The notes beneath the pieces are model-generated. The model worked only from the letters and a program-made list of their open reading frames with translations, made no database searches and was not told the DNA's origin. From Nemorincola caseinilytica (GTDB lineage Bacteria; Bacteroidota; Bacteroidia; Chitinophagales; Chitinophagaceae), in assembly GCF_039540515.1 (NCBI RefSeq), contig NZ_BAABFA010000004.1, positions 186,001 to 250,000 of the forward strand: a DNA stretch of 64,000 nucleotides, given 5' to 3'. Below are positions 58,522 to 64,000 of the stretch, one piece after another; positions within the stretch are counted from its first letter, which is position 1; every line of letters begins with the position of its first letter. The position numbers and the translations under genes were made by a program.

Positions 58522-60609
58522 CTAATTCACCATCGCCCAGCTGAAGCCAAAGCGCAGCATGGTATTGGGCATGGCGTACATAGGTATGGTCACATCGCCG
58601 GTGGTGCGGCTACGAACGGGTGTGCCGGAGAACAGTATGGCATTGCGCGCGAATAGCTGCTGCATGTTCTCTCCTGTGAGGAAGGCCCTGAACCGCTTGA
58701 TACGGAAATTGAAGAACACCGCCAGCTCGGGGAAGTTTTTCACCGTGTCATAGTTCTGGTAAAAGAAACGGTTGAACTGTGCGTCATAGCCTGCAGGGGT
58801 ATAGGCAGTATTATACCTTGCCTCTACGCCCGTAGCTATTTTTATAGCATTGTGGAACAGCCCCTTCTCAAAGCTCAGTTGGTGGCGGCCCATTACCTGT
58901 GGTACGTTCACCGGCGTACTGGCGCTCACGGCCTGGTATACCAGTTCATTGTCCAAGTAGAAGCTGCCTACGCGGAACACCTTGCGTATCCACACCTGCG
59001 GCAGGGTAAAAGATGCCGTGTATTGTGCAGGTATACCCTCGCTGCCCTGGTATATATAGTTGTTGATGATGTACCCCCTTGCACCGCCCGACAGCCGCAG
59101 CCGTGCGCTTTCCAGCATGGCAAAGGCCGATGTGATGCTCTCCCGCTCCAGGTCGAAGAATTTGAAGGCATATATGTTCTGATAGTCGGTATAACTGTAG
59201 GGGGCGCTGCCCAGTTGCTGGCCGGCGCCTGCGGTAAAGCTGCCGCCTATGCTCTTCAGGCGTTTGCCCAGCAACGCATTAAAAGCGAAGTTGCCCGCAT
59301 AGGTCCCCGTAGTATAGAGTTTCAGTGCCGCGCCATATTCCCACGCATTGGCTGCCAGGGCTTCCTTCCTTATGTTGCCCTCTATATAGGTGCCGGCCAT
59401 GCTGCGGCGGTCGTAGCCTATGCGGTAGTAGGGGCTGTCGGCTATCAGCTTCGATACCGGGTCCGATATGAACTGGTCGTACCGCACACCCGCCCCCGCA
59501 CTGAACTGCAATTGGCCGTTCTGCTTGCCGAAGAAGCCATTGAAGAGTACTTTATTATCGACCCAGAACCACTTTTGCCGGGTAAAGACCGAATCAGCCC
59601 CGGCAGAGTAGTACGCATTCCCCTTGTTGGGGAACGACCGTTGAAAGAGCGATGTATACCGCATAGAGTCCGGTGCCAGGTCTTTATAAGAGTGCTGCTC
59701 GGTGCTCATGGTGGCATTGTGGCTTATGCTGAACCTCGGGGTCAGGGTATAGGTATAGGCCGCCGTATCTTCCTCGTCCCATAGGGTATCGGTCACGCCC
59801 CATGTGTAGGCATGTTCCAGCATCATGGTCATGTCGCGCTGCACATTCGCCACGGTCGATCGTGTGGTGCTGTACGTCGGGCTTTCGTATGCTGTGTTCA
59901 GTATGCGGCGGTTGTTATAGTCCGGCGAGTCCAGCAGGTCGCGGTACAGTACACCTCCGTTCTCATCGTGCTGCTGCTTGTTGTATACCATACCGCCATG
60001 CAGGGTATAGTGCTTGTTCAGGCTTTTGTAGTTGGTAGATAGCGCAAAGTTGTCGTCATTATTGCGCTGCACCTGGTAGTAGCCCGGCGACGATATCTTC
60101 CTGTACTCCACAGCCACGTTCCAGTTTGGGCGTATGTTCTGTGTGTGCATTATCGATGCAATGTTCTCCTGCCTGCCTGCCATCTGGTAGCTGAATACCG
60201 AGTACGGCCTGTTGGTGTTATAGTACTTCAGGCTGTCCACATTGTAGCGGTACACATCATATACATGGTAGCCCAGTGTTGGCCCCACCCGGTACTCGGG
60301 GGTGAATAGCAGGTTCAGCACAGGGCTGCCGGGGTTGCCCATATCCCGCTGCCATGGCTGTATGAACAGCCTGCGGTGAAAGGTGTGTATGCCCGTATCT
60401 ATATTATGCTCGGTAGCGCTGTTGCGGTAGTGGTAGTGTATCACCGCTTCCTGGTTCTTCCAGCCGCCATTATTGGTCTTGTCATTGCTGGTATCGCGCT
60501 GCGGTGTCATGGGCAGGGTAGATGGTTGCCCCCATGCCGTAAGCGCACATAGCAGCGGCAGCATCAGTAATATGGCTTTTACGGGCCTTGTGAACGGGGC
60601 TTTCTTCAA
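58522..60609 (-). CDS. Porin_10-like outer-membrane barrel
   Basis: 695 residues with a signal peptide (LLPLLCALTAWG-Q). The mature part begins with a Thr/Asn-rich linker and continues as a large barrel of about 600 residues. It matches the Bacteroidota 'putative porin' family (HYHYRNSATEHNIDTGIHTF, YRVGPTLGYHVYDVYRY, NVAVEYRKISSPGYYQVQRN). The end (MLRFGFSWAMVN) is a terminal barrel strand. Substrate unknown. Confidence 0.8.
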   Translation of the reverse strand: MKKAPFTRPVKAILLMLPLLCALTAWGQPSTLPMTPQRDTSNDKTNNGGWKNQEAVIHYHYRNSATEHNIDTGIHTFHRRLFIQPWQRDMGNPGSPVLNLLFTPEYRVGPTLGYHVYDVYRYNVDSLKYYNTNRPYSVFSYQMAGRQENIASIMHTQNIRPNWNVAVEYRKISSPGYYQVQRNNDDNFALSTNYKSLNKHYTLHGGMVYNKQQHDENGGVLYRDLLDSPDYNNRRILNTAYESPTYSTTRSTVANVQRDMTMMLEHAYTWGVTDTLWDEEDTAAYTYTLTPRFSISHNATMSTEQHSYKDLAPDSMRYTSLFQRSFPNKGNAYYSAGADSVFTRQKWFWVDNKVLFNGFFGKQNGQLQFSAGAGVRYDQFISDPVSKLIADSPYYRIGYDRRSMAGTYIEGNIRKEALAANAWEYGAALKLYTTGTYAGNFAFNALLGKRLKSIGGSFTAGAGQQLGSAPYSYTDYQNIYAFKFFDLERESITSAFAMLESARLRLSGGARGYIINNYIYQGSEGIPAQYTASFTLPQVWIRKVFRVGSFYLDNELVYQAVSASTPVNVPQVMGRHQLSFEKGLFHNAIKIATGVEARYNTAYTPAGYDAQFNRFFYQNYDTVKNFPELAVFFNFRIKRFRAFLTGENMQQLFARNAILFSGTPVRSRTTGDVTIPMYAMPNTMLRFGFSWAMVN

Positions 60610-60739
60610 TAGACAGATATTAGTGCATGCCTGCTGTATGGCAACAGGTCCGCAAAATTAAGCACCGGGGGCCAATATATCGCATAGCGCTAATGCTAAC
60701 TATTTCCGAATATTCGCTACCACTCACAGGCTATTTTAT

Positions 60740-60747
60740 TAGGTTTG
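60740..60747 (+). promoter_or_regulatory. -7 promoter element (TAGGTTTG)
   Basis: Exact TAnnTTTG match ending 4 nt before ATG 60752. Confidence 0.5.
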
Positions 60748-60751
60748 TGGT

Positions 60752-61462
60752 ATGAGGGCACCCTTTGTCGCGGCATTCCTGTTGTTATGTTCGGCAGTAT
60801 GCCCGGCGTACGCCCAGCCGCAATTGCCCGATATGGCCGCTACCGTGGTCGATAGGGTGGTGCAGCTATCCTGGCAGTGCCAGTACGATGGCGTGAAGAC
60901 CATCATCGTGCGCCGCTCCTCCGATAGCCTGCGCAATTATACTGATATAGGCAATGTGCGCAATACCACCAAAGGCATACAGACCTTTACCGACGAGCGT
61001 CCGCTGCATGGCAGGGCATACTACAAGCTCACGATAGTTTTCGTATCCGGCCTCAAATGGGGCAGCAACCACTGCGGCATCACTACCGACGATGTGGCCA
61101 TGCCCACACTTGCCCCAGTGGCTGCTGCACCCGGTGCTTCGTGGGGCAGCGATCGCCCACAGGTCTATATATCTTCGCCCATGCCCGATATGGATGATGC
61201 CTCTTTCATCATACCCATACATATACGTCCCAATCCCACCACCGGCCATATCGATATGCGCCTGCCCGATGATCATGGGGCGCACGTCTATTCTGTGGCC
61301 TTCTTCAATGCCAAAAAACAAATGGTGTTCGATATACCTGCCATAAAGGCCCGGGTATCAATCCTCGATAAAAGGAATTTCCAGAGAAAAGGCCAGTACC
61401 GCTTCATACTGCGCCGCGATGGTGTCATCTTCGAGACCGGTTATGTGATTGTGGATCTGTGA
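60752..61462 (+). CDS. Small secreted protein with T9SS-type tail
   Basis: 236 residues with a signal peptide ending CPAYA-Q. Residues 24-110 have a fibronectin-III-like pattern (VDRVVQLSWQCQYDGVKTII, FTDERPLHGRAYYKLTIVF). The C-terminal 75 residues resemble a type IX sorting tail (IRPNPTTGHIDMRLPDD, YSVAFFNAKKQMVFDI, GQYRFILRRDGVIFETGYVI). The usual terminal Lys is missing; the protein ends in VIVDL. Function unknown, probably a surface or secreted adhesive protein. Confidence 0.65.
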   Translation: MRAPFVAAFLLLCSAVCPAYAQPQLPDMAATVVDRVVQLSWQCQYDGVKTIIVRRSSDSLRNYTDIGNVRNTTKGIQTFTDERPLHGRAYYKLTIVFVSGLKWGSNHCGITTDDVAMPTLAPVAAAPGASWGSDRPQVYISSPMPDMDDASFIIPIHIRPNPTTGHIDMRLPDDHGAHVYSVAFFNAKKQMVFDIPAIKARVSILDKRNFQRKGQYRFILRRDGVIFETGYVIVDL

Positions 61463-61797
61463 TGGTACGCTCTCCGCTCTCTTACCCTGCACTCATTTCA
61501 TTTCCCTCTTCCCGGGAGAGGGTCGTGTGACCACATCTTTTGTAGATCATAATATCCGCCAGAAATGCTCGGTAGGAGCAATAGGTTTGTAGAAATATCT
61601 TTTTATCCCGTCTTTGCTCCGTCAGGAGCTACCTATATTTTATCGGGTAACCCCTACGGGGCAATATGTGTTATATATTCATATTGTGCTACAGACCTTT
61701 AGCCCCGCCGGGGCGAACATACCATCGAATAAGAACTTGTGAGTAATGATAGCATCGACAGGCTGGGGCTTACCTGCCGCAAGTAGGGAGAGGTCCC
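61463..61797. repeat. 335-bp non-coding region holding a palindromic repeat and a composite hairpin element
   Basis: CCCTCTTCCCGGGAGAGGG (61504-61522) is another copy of the palindrome at 32595-32613. From 61557 to 61720 there is a composite element of four short hairpins in a row: GCTC-GAGC (61567-61579), GCTCC-GGAGC (61616-61629), CCCC-GGGG (61651-61661) and GCCCC-GGGGC (61702-61714), joined by AT-rich spacers. No coding potential is seen. Confidence 0.75.
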
Positions 61798-62439
61798 TTA
61801 ATTCCCCGATGCCGCATCGTCGAATTCCTGCTCTTCCTGTAGCATATCGTCCCACTCGGGGCCTAGTTGCAGGGCAGTGCCGCTGTACAGGCGCATCATC
61901 TGCACCATCTTCTCTGCATCCCACGAGTATACGCCGGGGGCAAAATATACCCTGCCATTGGGCGTATCGAAGTAGAGGTTGCCCTCATGGTGCAGGCTCT
62001 GTATCAGGTGCTCCTGTGTCTCGAAGCCGAAGTAATCGAAACATTTGCCCTTCAGTGGATGGTCGGTCTTGCCGGGTTTGCCCTGGTAGTGCAGCGGGCC
62101 TATATGCCTCCATTCGAAACGGCTGGCATGCCGCGACAGCAGGGTATTGCGAAGAATGGTGATGTGGCCGGCATCCAGCAGCAATTGCTCTTTGAAGAAT
62201 ATGCGCGCCAGGAACCTGTATGCGGCTATTATATACAGTGCCGATGCTCCCAGTGCCGCCACCCAGTTGATGATGCTATGACTGAACGGTAGCGATTGCA
62301 GCAGGAATATGGTGGCCATACCCAGCGTAGCTATCAGCTCTGCTATATACAGTGCACGAATGCGCCTGCTCACCTTATTGCCCAGCGTAATGAGCAGTGT
62401 GCGGTCGCCCCAGTGATATGTGATATTACGCTTTGTCAC
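61798..62439 (-). CDS. Membrane protein of unknown function
   Basis: 213 residues. Two transmembrane helices (about 29-47 and 57-77, LYIAELIATLGMATIFLLQ and WVAALGASALYIIAAYRFLA) followed by a cytosolic domain of about 130 residues with a mixed alpha/beta pattern (DYFGFETQEHLIQSLHHEGN, LYFDTPNGRVYFAPGVYSWD). The C-terminus is acidic (EWDDMLQEEQEFDDAASGN). No family recognised. It lies 32 bp after lipB. Confidence 0.6.
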   Translation of the reverse strand: MTKRNITYHWGDRTLLITLGNKVSRRIRALYIAELIATLGMATIFLLQSLPFSHSIINWVAALGASALYIIAAYRFLARIFFKEQLLLDAGHITILRNTLLSRHASRFEWRHIGPLHYQGKPGKTDHPLKGKCFDYFGFETQEHLIQSLHHEGNLYFDTPNGRVYFAPGVYSWDAEKMVQMMRLYSGTALQLGPEWDDMLQEEQEFDDAASGN

Positions 62440-62471
62440 TTGTTCTCAAGCTTGTTCGGTTATGTCGGTCG

Positions 62472-63209
62472 TCATTCCTTATTTGTTACAGGCAGTTCCA
62501 TCACCACTTCTGCTCCAAACACCTCTTCGAACTGTTCTATCAATATATCCTTTACTTCCTGTACATCTACCTCGCGGCCCAGCTCCTGCTGCATCGATGT
62601 CACACTCTTGTCCGTTATGCCGCAGGGCACTATGTGCCCAAAGTAGCTCAGGTCGGTATTCACATTCAGCGCAAAGCCGTGCATCGTTACCCAGCGGCTG
62701 CACCGCACACCCATGGCGCATATTTTGCGGGCGCGGCCCTTTACATCGGCATCCAGCCATACGCCTGTAGCGCCCGGCAGGCGGCCTGCCTCTATGCCAT
62801 ACTTTGCCAGCATGCCTATCATCACCTCTTCCAGGTTGCGCATATACTTGCCCAGGTCGGTCACAAAGTGTTCCAGGTCCAGTATGGGGTAGCCCACTAT
62901 CTGTCCCGGCCCGTGGTAGGTTATATCGCCACCCCTGTTCGTTTTGAAGAAGGAAACATTCAGTTCTTTCAGTCGACTGTCGTTCACCAGCAGGTTCTCC
63001 ATATGCCCGCTCTTGCCCAGTGTGTACACATGCGGGTGCGAGCAGAACAACAGGTGGTGCTGCGTAGCTACATCAGCAGGTCTTGCGGCCTCGGGAGTGT
63101 TATACCATTCCGACTTTATGTCCAGGTTCGCCTTTAGCAGGGTCTCCTGGTAGCTCAATGCCGCATCATATGCTATCTCGCCTAGGTCTTCAAATAGAAC
63201 TGTCCTCAT
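62472..63209 (-). CDS. lipB: Octanoyl-[acyl-carrier-protein]:protein N-octanoyltransferase
   Basis: 245 residues. It transfers octanoyl from ACP to the lipoyl domains of 2-oxoacid dehydrogenases and the glycine cleavage H protein. Motifs: LLFCSHPHVYTLGKSGHMEN, RGGDITYHGPGQIVGYPILD, GVWLDADVKGRARKICAMGV with the catalytic Lys, and WVTMHGFALNVNTDLSYFGH with PCGI containing the catalytic Cys. Length is normal. Confidence 0.94.
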   Translation of the reverse strand: MRTVLFEDLGEIAYDAALSYQETLLKANLDIKSEWYNTPEAARPADVATQHHLLFCSHPHVYTLGKSGHMENLLVNDSRLKELNVSFFKTNRGGDITYHGPGQIVGYPILDLEHFVTDLGKYMRNLEEVMIGMLAKYGIEAGRLPGATGVWLDADVKGRARKICAMGVRCSRWVTMHGFALNVNTDLSYFGHIVPCGITDKSVTSMQQELGREVDVQEVKDILIEQFEEVFGAEVVMELPVTNKE

Positions 63210-63347
63210 AAAAAACGAATACGCAATTTACGAAATAACGTCTATATAATGTTAAATAATGGTTATGGATGCCGCTCCCGGCGCATGTTTTACACCTATA
63301 TGACGTGTAATCATTTGAGCCTCTTTGCCTAAGGAGAAATAAAATAT

Positions 63348-63689
63348 CTATCGCTTCCTGTTCACCAGCGCGCCTGCGGCTGCGGCCATACCGCCTGTGA
63401 GGGCGCCTATGAGTACGGTGAGGGCTATATAAAAGCCATAGCCCGGCAGGTGGAACAGCTCTGCCATGCGTGTAGAAAGAATGTGATGATTGGGTATGTC
63501 GCGGTACAGGGCCGCTATGAGCCACCACAGCCCTACGCCACACATGCCTGTAAGGAAGGCCTTGCCCGGCCGTAGCGCCGCCATTACCGATACGGTAAAG
63601 GCCACCAGCGCTATGCTCCACCATGGCAGCAGCCACTCTGCCAGCGCGCAGGTCACAAGTATGATCACTGTAGTATTGAATGCTCTCAT
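63348..63689 (-). CDS. Small membrane protein, four helices
   Basis: 113 residues with four hydrophobic helices (TTVIILVTCALAEWLLPWW, SIALVAFTVSVMAAL, FLTGMCGVGLWWLIAALY, YIALTVLIGALTGGMAAAAG). No recognised motif; it resembles small integral membrane proteins of Bacteroidota. It lies 10 bp after the acylase gene on the same strand, so it is probably cotranscribed. Confidence 0.65.
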   Translation of the reverse strand: MRAFNTTVIILVTCALAEWLLPWWSIALVAFTVSVMAALRPGKAFLTGMCGVGLWWLIAALYRDIPNHHILSTRMAELFHLPGYGFYIALTVLIGALTGGMAAAAGALVNRKR

Positions 63690-63699
63690 ATGGTTCCTG

Positions 63700-64000
63700 T
63701 CATTCGGGCTTTATGCTCCATGTATATTTTATGCGGTCGTTGTGCTGGCTGCTCATATTGGGCAGGAACAGCAGTTTGTAATACTTGCCATCTACCCAGT
63801 GCTGCAGGTAGTCGGCATAGTAAGGGCTGCCGGGGTTTCCGCTCTGCCCGCCGGGGTATACGCCATATGCTTCTATCTCGTGCCCCATCTGCACCACCAT
63901 TCGCCACGATGGCCCATGGTCGCCCTTCATGGCGTTCACCGTATTGCCCCAGCCGCCCGTGCGCAGCTTGTTGTAGCTGAAGGCCGGTAGCTTTGCCAGG
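63700..64000 (-). CDS. Penicillin-acylase family protein, C-terminal part only
   Basis: The last 100 residues of an open frame that starts beyond the window. The end has the penicillin acylase family pattern: GGWGNTVNAMKGDHGPSWRM, VVQMGHEIEAYGVYPGGQSG, NPGSPYYADYLQHWVDGKYY and a C-terminal strand. Family members are periplasmic Ntn-hydrolases that deacylate amides, including quorum-sensing lactones. The catalytic Ser lies outside the window. Confidence 0.85.
   Translation of the reverse strand, partial: LAKLPAFSYNKLRTGGWGNTVNAMKGDHGPSWRMVVQMGHEIEAYGVYPGGQSGNPGSPYYADYLQHWVDGKYYKLLFLPNMSSQHNDRIKYTWSIKPE

Overview
The window is about 64 kb of chromosome from a member of the Bacteroidota, most likely the Chitinophagaceae or a close relative. 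The case rests on type IX secretion (T9SS) tails, several Bacteroidota-only families (DUF4856, Porin_10-type barrel, DUF6452/DUF6048-like proteins, PafA-type phosphatase), a short 285-residue primary sigma factor, TAnnTTTG-type -7 promoter elements, almost no Shine-Dalgarno sites, and lipoproteins and TonB receptors throughout. Ile codons are strikingly often ATA. No prophage, integrase, IS transposase, CRISPR array, rRNA operon or secondary-metabolite cluster is visible. One tRNA gene (Arg, anticodon ACG) is present.

Layout. 1-7.3 kb: start of a secreted protein, menG (menaquinone synthesis), then a leftward block of DUF481 barrel, rhodanese, T9SS cargo, PASTA protein, ddl and an outer-membrane barrel. 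7.8-11.5 kb: rightward cation/proton antiporter, a coupled lipoprotein and dapD. 11.5-21.6 kb: leftward amino-acid permease, an orphan efflux adaptor, and then the most interesting locus: two tandem DUF4856 lipoproteins, an imelysin/IrpA-like lipoprotein, a full-length homologue of vitamin-K-dependent gamma-carboxylase, and a TonB receptor whose start overlaps the carboxylase stop. 21.7-28.4 kb: tRNA-Arg, rlmH, dnaB, then divergent pheT followed by a coiled-coil protein and a DUF6452/DUF6048-like pair. 28.4-34.5 kb: a His/Cys-rich secreted protein, hemH and hemJ (heme), a secreted protein, a GT-C type glycosyltransferase and a propeller lipoprotein. 34.5-45.7 kb: PagL-like deacylase, rocD, pth, kynA, pfkA, an OmpA lipoprotein, gcdH and the primary sigma factor. 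45.8-54.7 kb: lipoprotein, membrane protein, histidine kinase and response regulator; then a Cys-rich copper-binding protein, an SDR, a sorbosone-dehydrogenase-like lipoprotein, a TonB receptor, a GNAT and a low-molecular-weight phosphatase. 54.7-64 kb: a DUF4160/DUF2442 pair with foreign codon use, a serine-palmitoyltransferase-like enzyme, PafA-like phosphatase, Porin_10 barrel, lipB, and the 3' end of a penicillin-acylase family gene.

How it fits together. Most of the window is core housekeeping plus envelope functions. The 14.3-21.6 kb locus is the best candidate for an undescribed system. It pairs surface lipoproteins of iron-uptake type with a TonB receptor and a membrane enzyme that keeps the His and Lys positions of human gamma-glutamyl carboxylase, in a genome that makes menaquinone. 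Non-coding features of note are a palindromic repeat family, one copy of which has inserted in frame into a membrane-protein gene, a composite hairpin element near 61.6 kb, a 12-G tract upstream of hemH, and a consensus DnaA box in the dnaB-pheT intergenic region. All family calls come from reading the translations; no searches were run.
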